From assembly GCA_002342785.1 (NCBI GenBank), contig DDQV01000127.1, forward strand, positions 1 through 11,639: a stretch of 11,639 bases of DNA, given 5' to 3'. This document shows positions 6,252 through 11,573 of the stretch, piece by piece (the first letter of the stretch is position 1; each line of letters begins with the position of its first letter). This DNA is from Fusobacteriaceae bacterium UBA2433. GTDB taxonomy: Bacteria; Fusobacteriota; Fusobacteriia; Fusobacteriales; Fusobacteriaceae. Under the pieces are notes generated by a model. It was not told the origin of the DNA and searched no databases. It was given only the letters and a program-made list of their open reading frames with translations. A program made the position numbers and the translations under genes.

Positions 6252-8120
6252 ATGCTACAAGTTACTATGGACAAGATAACAAAATATTATGGTTCTAATT
6301 TAATATTAGACGATATATCCCTGAGGATAATAGAGGGAGAAAAAATTGGTTTAATTGGAAAAAATGGAAGTGGAAAGTCAACTATATTTAAGATAATTTC
6401 AAAGATGGAAGACTATACTAGTGGAAACTTGATCCTACAAAAAAATCTTAAGATTGGATATCTAATCCAAGATTTTACAAAATTTTTAGATAAAGATGTA
6501 GATGAAGTTTTATACAGTGGATTTCACGACCTTTTAATTATTGAAAAAAAAATAAATAACTCTTTAAAATTAATTGAAGATCATACCTCTCCTGACTACA
6601 ATGAAAATTTAAAAAATTATGGTAAGTTACAAGAAAAGTTTGAATCTCTAGGTGGTTATGAGATCGATGAAAAGATTAAAAAGATAAAATTAGGACTTAG
6701 GATCTCAGATGAATTTAAAAATAAAAAAATAAGTGAACTAAGTGGTGGGGAAAAAAATAGAGTTTTTCTAGCAAAAGCCTTGGTAGATGAACCTGACTTA
6801 TTATTATTAGACGAACCTACAAACCATTTGGATCTAAGTTCTATCAAATGGTTAGAAGAATTTGTTAAGGGATACAAAAAAAGTATATTTTTAATCTCCC
6901 ATGACAGATATTTTTTAGATAATACAATAGATAAGATCTATGAACTAAATTATACAGGGATCGAGATATTTAATGGAAACTATAGCTACTATGTAGTTGA
7001 AAAAGAAAGAAGATATCTAAAGGAGTTAGAATTATTTTTAGCTCAAGAAAAACAAATAAAACAGATGGAAGATGCAATCAAAAGATTTAGACACTGGGGA
7101 AGTAATGGTGACAATGAATCTATGTTTATAAAAGCTGAAAATATGAGAAAACGTATAGAGAAGATGGAAAAAATTGAAAAACCAAAAGTTGAAAAAAATA
7201 TCTCATTTAATTTTGATAGCCAAGGTAGAAGTGGTAAGAGAGTTATCAAAATTGAAAATATTTCCAAACAAATAAAAGATAAACTCTTATTTAAAGATAT
7301 CTCCCTAGATCTATATCTAGGGGAAAAATTAGGAATTATTGGATCAAATGGAAGTGGAAAATCAACTTTATTAAAGATGATCTTAGATGAAGCAGAGGGG
7401 ATCACCCTAGGAACCAATCTAAAGATAGCATATCTAGATCAAAATCTTACATTTAAAGATTATAAGGCAACCCTTATAGATGTCTTTAGAGATGAGAGTA
7501 CTGTAAAAGAAAAAGATCTCTATAGAAGTCTGGCCAAATTTCATTTCTACCAAGAAGATCTAAATAAAAAAATAGAATCTCTCAGTGGTGGGGAAAAAGC
7601 TAGATTAAAGTTAGCTATCATGATAAACAATGGATTTAATCTACTTATCTTAGATGAACCTACAAATCATCTAGATCTTCATTTCAAAGAGATCTTAGAG
7701 GAAACTCTAGCAACATTTAATGGAACACTTTTATTTATATCTCATGATAGATATTTTCTAAATAAGATTGCAAATAGAATTGTTGAACTAAAAGATCAAA
7801 CCTTATATGATTATCCAGGTAACTTTAATTATTATTTAGAACAAAGTTTTGAAGAAAAAGTTGAAGTTATAAAAAAAGAAAAGATAGATACAAGATTTAG
7901 AGATAATCAAAAAGAAAAAGATGACAAACGTCGATTAAAAAAATTAAAAAATCTTGAGATAAAGATATTAAAAACTTTAGATAGATTAGAAGATGATATA
8001 TCTCTAAATCAAGAGAACTATACAGATTTAGGTAAACTAATAAAAGAAAAGGAAAAAATTGAATTAGAATATGAAGATATATTAGAAGAATTATTTGAAT
8101 TAGAAAAGCTCTTATCTTAA
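6252..8120 (+). CDS. ABC-F family ATPase (YdiF/Uup-like), ribosome-associated
   Basis: A soluble protein of 622 residues with two tandem ABC cassettes and no membrane segments, the layout of ABC-F translation factors. Cassette 1: Walker A GKNGSGKST (36-44), signature LSGGE (163-167), Walker B LLLLDEPTNHLD (183-194), H-loop SHDRY (216-220). An inter-domain linker (about 240-320), rich in Lys, Glu and Arg with FRHWGSNGDNE, is the region that reaches the peptidyl-transferase centre and P-site tRNA in this family. Cassette 2: GSNGSGKST (364-372), LSGGE (444-448), LDEPTNHLD (467-475), SHDR (497-500). A charged C-terminal coiled coil (about 545-622) resembles that of Uup and YdiF. Both ATPase sites are intact. 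The start ATG follows AAAGGAG. ABC-F members either rescue stalled ribosomes or protect them from antibiotics. Nothing here marks it as a resistance protein; a housekeeping role is more likely. Confidence 0.93.
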   Translation: MLQVTMDKITKYYGSNLILDDISLRIIEGEKIGLIGKNGSGKSTIFKIISKMEDYTSGNLILQKNLKIGYLIQDFTKFLDKDVDEVLYSGFHDLLIIEKKINNSLKLIEDHTSPDYNENLKNYGKLQEKFESLGGYEIDEKIKKIKLGLRISDEFKNKKISELSGGEKNRVFLAKALVDEPDLLLLDEPTNHLDLSSIKWLEEFVKGYKKSIFLISHDRYFLDNTIDKIYELNYTGIEIFNGNYSYYVVEKERRYLKELELFLAQEKQIKQMEDAIKRFRHWGSNGDNESMFIKAENMRKRIEKMEKIEKPKVEKNISFNFDSQGRSGKRVIKIENISKQIKDKLLFKDISLDLYLGEKLGIIGSNGSGKSTLLKMILDEAEGITLGTNLKIAYLDQNLTFKDYKATLIDVFRDESTVKEKDLYRSLAKFHFYQEDLNKKIESLSGGEKARLKLAIMINNGFNLLILDEPTNHLDLHFKEILEETLATFNGTLLFISHDRYFLNKIANRIVELKDQTLYDYPGNFNYYLEQSFEEKVEVIKKEKIDTRFRDNQKEKDDKRRLKKLKNLEIKILKTLDRLEDDISLNQENYTDLGKLIKEKEKIELEYEDILEELFELEKLLS

Positions 8121-8133
8121 GGGCTCTTTTTTT
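8107..8133 (+). terminator. Intrinsic terminator overlapping the ABC-F stop codon
   Basis: AGCTCTTA (8107-8114) pairs with TAAGGGCT (8118-8125), with one G-U pair and a 3-nt loop, followed by CTTTTTTT. The TAA stop (8118-8120) is the first triplet of the right arm, so a terminating ribosome would sit on the hairpin. Confidence 0.83.
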
Positions 8134-8168
8134 ACAGTTCTAAAATCTTAAACCTTTAAACCTTTTTT

Positions 8169-8393
8169 GCCACCAATTAAAAGATCATACTGCTAGAGCA
8201 CAGATGCTTTTTTATTTTTCTGTGTAATCTGTAACTGATTCTTTTCCTTTCTATCTAGATTTTTTCCATTTGTGAGGATTGGTGCTCATTGGTGGCTAAA
8301 TCTTTTCTTTTTCTTCGTGTTCATTCGTGTCATTCGTGACTAAGTTTTTTTCTTTTTCTCATTTGTGAAGATTGGTGCCTATTAGTGGCTAAG
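8169..8393 (+). repeat. Modular GTG-triplet repeat block A
   Basis: A mosaic of short modules. It opens with GCCACCAAT (8169-8177). A CACAGA...TCTGTG hairpin with a poly-T loop follows (about 8200-8225). Then come three modules, each built from three 9-10 bp words ending in GTGRCTAA: ATTTGTGAGG-type (8268-8299), TTCGTGTTCA-type (8314-8344) and another ATTTGTGAAG-type (8361-8393). The first 120 bp are nearly identical to block B. No open frame of significance is present. GCCACCAAT at the left and ATTGGTGGC at 8287-8295 are inverted arms, giving a MITE-like look. Confidence 0.85.
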
Positions 8394-8416
8394 TTTAAAA
8401 TCTAAACTTTTTTTTT
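8391..8416 (+). terminator. Weak terminator-like hairpin between repeat blocks A and B
   Basis: AAGTTTA (8391-8397) pairs with TAAACTT (8403-8409), 5-nt loop, then a run of T to 8416. It is A/T-rich and therefore weak. It lies 270 bp past the real ABC-F terminator and may simply be part of the repeat family. Confidence 0.35.
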
Positions 8417-8571
8417 GCCACCAATCTACACTAATTTACACTGATCTAAAAGATCCTGCTGCTAGAGCACAGATGCTTTTTTATTTTTTTCTGTGTAATC
8501 TGTGACTAAGTCTTTTCCTTTCTATCTAGATTTTTTCCATTTGTGAGGATTGGTGCTCATTGGTGGCTAAG
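8417..8571 (+). repeat. Modular GTG-triplet repeat block B
   Basis: The left arm GCCACCAATCTACACTAAT (8417-8435) continues as TTACACTGATC. Read on the minus strand it is the same three-fold GTG word pattern that ends the block at 8539-8571 (ATTTGTGAGG, ATTGGTGCTC, ATTGGTGGCT). The two arms pair over about 29 bp, allowing G-U pairs, and enclose an inner CACAGA (8468-8473) / TCTGTG (8490-8495) hairpin. Segment 8448-8570 differs from block A (8179-8299) by about five substitutions and a 2-nt indel, so it is a recent copy. Confidence 0.85.
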
Positions 8572-8800
8572 TTTTTATTTTTCATAAGTTTAAAATCTTC
8601 TTTGTTTTTATGTAAATTTATTTAAACTATTCTCTAATTTATTTAATTTTAGATTGGAACTTTCTTCAAGTAAAGCACCTGTTAATGCTCTTGTCAACAG
8701 TTCCTACTTAACAAAATGGGCTTTTATTAAGTAGAATTCATAATGAGAAAATAAAGACATCTTTAAACATAAAAACAAATAATAATTTGTTTGGGTCAAT
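8572..8800. other. Intergenic stretch, no confident gene
   Basis: A/T-rich. Two inverted repeats lie side by side: GGAACT (8656-8661) / AGTTCC (8699-8704), and CTACTTAA (8704-8711) / TTAAGTAG (8727-8734). A small A/T hairpin, AACAAAT / ATTTGTT, is centred near 8781. A 31-codon open stretch on the minus strand (8608-8703) has no acceptable start signal. I see nothing else. Confidence 0.4.
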
Positions 8801-8829
8801 TTGACTTTTTGCAGATATTTATATATAAT
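8801..8829 (+). promoter_or_regulatory. Sigma70 promoter of the small hydrophobic peptide gene
   Basis: TTGACT (8801-8806), exactly 17 nt, then consensus TATAAT (8824-8829). This is one of the best plus-strand promoters in the window and stands in a gene-poor stretch. A start near 8836 would give a leader of about 190 nt. A weaker pair, TTGTAT (8910-8915) and TATGAT (8931-8936) at 15 nt spacing, could give a shorter leader. Confidence 0.72.
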
Positions 8830-8835
8830 TAGATT

Positions 8836-9024
8836 ATACATAAACTATAGAGATTTTCAAAAGATAAGTGTCTACGAAAAAACCAGCCTAACTAGTTGGT
8901 TTTTTCTTTTTGTATTAATTTTATCTTGCGTATGATAAAATTAATTTGAGTGGCTATTTATAGCCTGGAAACAATTGGTCTTAGACACACCTTTTGTTTA
9001 ACACCTTTTAAAGGAGGTGAACTT
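8836..9024 (+). promoter_or_regulatory. Long structured 5' leader of the small peptide mRNA
   Basis: About 190 nt rich in exact inverted repeats. An outer pair GTGTCTA (8868-8874) / TAGACAC (8982-8988) can close a multi-branch structure. Inside are a 10-bp hairpin GAAAAAACCA (8876-8885) / TGGTTTTTTC (8897-8906), a 12-bp hairpin ATTAATTTTATC (8914-8925) / GATAAAATTAAT (8934-8945), and GGCTA / TAGCC (8952-8965). Next to the start, CACCTTT (9002-9008) pairs with GGAGGTG (9013-9019) and hides the ribosome binding site; a second CACCTTTT at 8988-8995 is an alternative partner. TGAGTGGCTA (8947-8956) is perfectly complementary to the 3' UTR. I recognise no known riboswitch class. The pattern fits a type I toxin mRNA or an unknown cis-regulatory RNA. 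Confidence 0.62.
8876..8906. terminator. Bidirectional terminator-like hairpin inside the leader
   Basis: A perfect 10-bp stem with an 11-nt loop; a poly-A arm faces a poly-T arm. On the plus strand it continues TTTTTTCTTTTTG, and on the minus strand the arm also ends in six U. It could end a short plus RNA of about 70 nt (attenuation) or an antisense RNA coming from the right. Confidence 0.5.
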
Positions 9025-9129
9025 TTGAAAAATCTCTATATATTTTTACTAGAAATATTAAAACTATTGCCTAAAGAATATATATTTTCATTGCTAGTAA
9101 TAGCTTTGATTTTATTCTTTAAAAAGTAG
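9025..9129 (+). CDS. Small hydrophobic peptide, candidate type I toxin (34 aa)
   Basis: A TTG-initiated frame of 34 codons with the best ribosome binding site in the window: AAGGAGGTGA (9011-9020) is a full complement of the 16S rRNA anti-SD, with 7 nt from GGAGG to TTG. The peptide starts MKNLYIFLLEILKLLPKEY. A strongly hydrophobic segment follows (about 20-32: IFSLLVIALILFF), ending in Lys-Lys, so it should insert in the inner membrane with the C-terminus on the cytoplasmic side or as an amphipathic pore-former. Size, hydrophobicity and basic tail resemble type I toxins such as Fst, Ldr and TisB, though no specific family is recognised. It has its own promoter, a long structured leader and a terminator. 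Initiation at TTG plus an SD that can be base-paired suggests deliberately restrained translation. An alternative is a regulatory or leader peptide. Function is inference; the gene itself is well supported by SD, stop and terminator. Confidence 0.7.
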   Translation: MKNLYIFLLEILKLLPKEYIFSLLVIALILFFKK

Positions 9130-9140
9130 TAATTTATTTT

Positions 9141-9187
9141 TAGCCACTCACGTGGTCAGGATTAGTTACCCTGACCCTTTTTATTTT
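9141..9187 (+). terminator. Terminator and leader-complementary element of the small peptide mRNA
   Basis: GGTCAGG (9154-9160) pairs with CCTGACC (9170-9176), 9-nt loop, then CTTTTTATTTT. The G/C-rich stem is unusual for this window and gives a strong intrinsic terminator. Just before it, TAGCCACTCA (9141-9150) is the exact reverse complement of leader positions 8947-8956. Confidence 0.87.
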
Positions 9188-9228
9188 GATAGTTTTCAAT
9201 GTTTTCACTTAATTTAAATATTTCTTTC

Positions 9229-9393
9229 TCAATCTACTATAGGTTCTAACCATCTACATAGTTCAAATCTATTACAAAAGTTTACACCCTTCTCTTTATT
9301 GATATTTTGTATACAATTAGGACCGCGGACAGTCTGAAGCCCAATAAAACTAAATAGATCACAAACAAAAAATGAAAAGTATTCATTAATTAT
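9229..9393 (-). pseudogene. Unrecognised coding remnant with a GC-rich patch
   Basis: A minus-strand open stretch of about 54 codons. It contains GLQTVRGPNCIQNINKEKG, then a Cys/Trp/Arg-bearing tail ending RFELCRWLEPIVD and a TGA stop. Amino acid composition is protein-like, with Cys, Trp and Arg codons rare in random A/T-rich DNA, and the patch CCGCGGACAG (about 9324-9333) stands out in base composition. No start codon or ribosome binding site is found upstream before the in-frame stop at 9394-9396. I take it as the tail of a decayed or transferred gene; the family is not recognised. Confidence 0.35.
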
Positions 9394-9431
9394 TTAAAGA
9401 TTTTATTTTTTCATTATTTGTTAATTGAAAA

Positions 9432-9497
9432 TTATACTTTTTTAATTATCCCCTCTAATTTACCTTCTAAGGTACTTAAAAAAAGTTCCCCTTGTGT
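9432..9497 (-). pseudogene. C-terminal coding scrap, copy 1 of a duplicated sequence
   Basis: Read on the minus strand it encodes TQGELFLSTLEGKLEGIIKKV followed by TAA. An in-frame stop precedes it and there is no start. The core (9436-9482) recurs at 11594-11639. The two differences inside the shared frame (AGT/AGC, GGT/GGC) are both synonymous, which argues that the copies once coded for protein. EGKLEG strings are common near the C-terminus of Rpn/YhgA-type PD-(D/E)XK transposase-nucleases, but that link is weak. Confidence 0.35.
9436..9482. repeat. Direct repeat, left copy (pairs with 11594-11639)
   Basis: This 47-bp stretch matches the 46 bp at the right window edge with two substitutions and one T-run length difference. 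The copies are about 2.16 kb apart in the same orientation and flank repeat block C and the ATPase gene. The core TACCTTCTAAGGTA is palindromic. Confidence 0.75.
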
Positions 9498-9577
9498 TTA
9501 TACCCCTATAGTTGAAATAAAGCAAACTATAAAGCTTTGAATCCATTGGTATTACTGAGGTTGAGAGGTAAAAAACT

Positions 9578-9644
9578 AAAAAGGCCGTGAAAAAGCCTTA
9601 AGGGTAGTTTAAAAAACCTTAAAGGTATCAGAAATGGCCTTATT
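9578..9644. repeat. Nested inverted repeats built on CCTTAAGG
   Basis: The outer arms are AAGGCC (9581-9586) and GGCCTT (9636-9641). Inside are GCCTT (9595-9599), CCTTAAGG (9596-9603) and the palindrome ACCTTAAAGGT (9616-9626). On the minus strand AAGGC...GCCTT followed by TTTTTAGTTTTTT is a weak terminator. The words resemble the palindromic core of the nearby direct repeat. The stretch from 9188 to 9700 holds only this, the repeat copy and the two remnants. Confidence 0.4.
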
Positions 9645-9703
9645 TTGCCTAAAAATCACTGGATTTTACTACTATAATACGGAATTCTTTTAAAACCTTT
9701 TTT

Positions 9704-9986
9704 GTCACTAATTGCACGAAAATAAAAGATCCTACTGCTATAACACAGATGCTTTTTTTCTGTGTAATCTGTATAATCTGTGACTAAGTCTTTAGTCTTT
9801 CCTTTGTGTGTCTTTGTGTTCTCTTTTCTTTGTGCTGAATTTTTGTTTAACTTTTTTCCCCTTCGTGTCTATTCGTGTCATTCGTGACTAGTTTTTTCTT
9901 TTTCTTATTTGTGAAGATTGGTGCTCATTGGTGGCTAGTTTTTTTTATCTTTTTCTTCGTGTTCATTCGTGTCATTCGTGACTAAG
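9704..9986 (+). repeat. Modular GTG-triplet repeat block C
   Basis: This block uses the same vocabulary as blocks A and B in a different order. The left end is GTCACTAATTGCACGAA (9704-9720). Next is the AAAAGATCCTACTGCT / CACAGA...TCTGTG module with three TCTGT words (to about 9790). A TTTGTGTGTC / TTTGTGTTC / TTTGTGCTGA module is found only here (9802-9840). Then follow TTCGTG (9861-9891), ATTTGTGAAG (9906-9938) and another TTCGTG module (9953-9986). The shuffled order argues for module-wise gain and loss rather than one mobile unit. Confidence 0.83.
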
Positions 9987-10066
9987 TCTTTTCCTTTTTA
10001 TATCGAATTTTATAAATTTAGTCATATCCAATAAATACAATTCCTATAACTTCAAAGAAGACATAG

Positions 10067-11434
10067 TTAAAACTTACTCAATATAACTCTAGAATCTTCC
10101 TCAGCTTCCTCTATCAGATCAGGGCTGAACCCAGATTTAGAAAATAATATAAAATATTCTTCCCTGTTGTTATTTTTCCATTTGACTTTTTTTGCTTTTT
10201 TCTTCAATGTAAATAATACACTTAATCCCACATGTTTTTTAGACCACTTGCACTCTCCAAAAATAATTTCTTTCTCTCCTAGTCCCACTACATCTATCTC
10301 TTCATTCTTACTCCACCATCTCCCCACCTTGCTTATGGGAAATTTTATCTCGTCGTGAGCTATTAGACTTTCTAAGCACAATCTTTCATATGCCTTAGAA
10401 ACCCACAGATCAAAAGTTGAAGATATTTTTTCCAGTGGATATTTTAGATTCTCTATCTCAAGGTAACTCTGATAAGGATATACATAGTTAAACCAAAATG
10501 CTAAATAATTATCTTTTATATAATAGAGACTTTTCTTACTATTATCTATATTTTCAGTTACAGGTACTTCCCTTTCTAATATATCTAGATCTATTAATTT
10601 TGATAAATATGGGCTCAGGCTACCAGAATTAAGACCCAGTCTAGTTGCTATAGCAGCCATCTTTGTATCTCCATTGGCTATAGACTGAATTATAGAAAAG
10701 TATCTAGAAATATCATTTATCTCCTCCTGGAGTAAAAATTTAGGTTCTGAATAAAGAAAATTATTGTTATCAAAGATATTGTTTTCTATATTCCATATAG
10801 GTGATTTATTTTTATTAAATTCCTGAATATATTTTGGTATCCCTCCTGTAATCGAATAAAATTCAATTAATTCCTTGTGAGATTTATCTGTAAAAAATTC
10901 ATTATAATAATCAAACTTAATAGGTTTTAATCTTATTTGGGCGGTTCTCCTCCCGTATAGAGGACTATCATAAGCTAATACTTCTGAATACATCATAGAT
11001 ATCAATGATCCACACAAGATCAACATTATATTGCTGTCCTTTAATTTTTCATCATATATTCTCTGAAATATAGAAGAAAAGTTTTTATTTACCATACAGA
11101 GATATTGAAATTCATCTATTACTAGGACAAACTTCTCATCCTTAGGTAGTTTGGAGATTAAATAACTAAATAAAGTATCCCAATCCTTTATTTCTATCTT
11201 ATCCAATAAGTCATCATTAAAATAAATTGCCAGTTGTTTTTTAAATCTTTCTATCTGTATCATTTCATTTTGCTTATCAGCAAAAAAGTAAAATGATTCT
11301 TTAGTTTTTATAAATTCTTTAATCAGGGTTGTTTTCCCCGTTCTTCTTCTCCCATAGATCACTGTAAAACTTGATTCTCTCTCAAATTCTTTTTCCAATG
11401 TCTTCATTTCATTTTTTCTATTTATAAATTTCAT
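10067..11434 (-). CDS. Archaeal-type STAND ATPase with DUF234 nuclease-like domain
   Basis: A 455-residue protein with an AAA/STAND ATPase domain (PF01637 type). It has Walker A GRRRTGKTT (28-36), Walker B VLVIDEFQYL (103-112), the GSLISMM sensor-like segment (142-148) and YGRRT (160-164). A winged helix follows (about 257-290, AAIATRLGLNSGSLSPYLSK), then a C-terminal DUF234 region. There EIDVVG (379-384) and GECKW (393-397) give the D381, E394, K396 pattern of PD-(D/E)XK nucleases. The family is widespread in archaea and anaerobic bacteria and is of unknown cellular role; DNA-related or defence-like roles are guesses. I place the start at the ATG at 11434, with AGAGGTG 6 nt upstream, instead of six codons earlier, where no ribosome binding site exists. 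It is monocistronic, no clear terminator follows, and repeat block C lies 80 bp past its stop. Confidence 0.88.
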   Translation of the reverse strand: MKFINRKNEMKTLEKEFERESSFTVIYGRRRTGKTTLIKEFIKTKESFYFFADKQNEMIQIERFKKQLAIYFNDDLLDKIEIKDWDTLFSYLISKLPKDEKFVLVIDEFQYLCMVNKNFSSIFQRIYDEKLKDSNIMLILCGSLISMMYSEVLAYDSPLYGRRTAQIRLKPIKFDYYNEFFTDKSHKELIEFYSITGGIPKYIQEFNKNKSPIWNIENNIFDNNNFLYSEPKFLLQEEINDISRYFSIIQSIANGDTKMAAIATRLGLNSGSLSPYLSKLIDLDILEREVPVTENIDNSKKSLYYIKDNYLAFWFNYVYPYQSYLEIENLKYPLEKISSTFDLWVSKAYERLCLESLIAHDEIKFPISKVGRWWSKNEEIDVVGLGEKEIIFGECKWSKKHVGLSVLFTLKKKAKKVKWKNNNREEYFILFSKSGFSPDLIEEAEEDSRVILSKF

Positions 11435-11463
11435 ATTAAACACCTCTATCAATTATATAATAT

Positions 11464-11493
11464 AAATTATTATAATTCAAATTATTATAATTT
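11464..11493. repeat. Tandem 15-bp palindromic repeats in the ATPase promoter region
   Basis: AAATTATTATAATTC (11464-11478) is followed directly by AAATTATTATAATTT (11479-11493). Each contains the perfect palindrome AATTAT-T-ATAATT and thus a TATAAT on either strand. They overlap the -10 box and leader of the ATPase gene. Confidence 0.6.
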
Positions 11494-11513
11494 CATTAAA
11501 ATCTATTAAACAA
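11484..11513 (-). promoter_or_regulatory. Candidate promoter of the ATPase gene
   Basis: Minus-strand TTGTTT (11508-11513), 18-nt spacer, TATAAT (11484-11489). A start near 11477 would give a leader of about 43 nt. A second TATAAT lies one repeat unit downstream. Confidence 0.5.
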
Positions 11514-11573
11514 TATGATTAGATCTTTTCTAGGCATTTTATATTTTCTTTGGTATGGTAAATTGTCCAATTT

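Noticed and set aside
6252..8120. ABC-F gene as an antibiotic-resistance (ARE) determinant.
   Set aside because: The linker and context show no resistance-specific feature, no regulatory leader peptide is seen, and the Uup/YdiF-like C-terminal coiled coil fits housekeeping members.
8608..8703. Open minus-strand stretch of 31 codons reading ELLTRALTGALLEESSNLK and on to a TAA stop.
   Set aside because: It looks faintly protein-like, but a stop codon precedes it directly, and the only possible start (TTG) has AGGA just 4 nt away. It is too short and unsupported to annotate as a gene.
9320..9360. tRNA or structured RNA suggested by the locally GC-rich sequence around CCGCGG.
   Set aside because: No cloverleaf, acceptor stem or T-loop consensus can be built; a coding remnant on the minus strand explains the composition better.
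8169..9986. CRISPR array suggested by many short repeats.
   Set aside because: Repeat words are 9-10 bp and diverged, spacing is irregular, there are no uniform unique spacers, and no cas genes are present.
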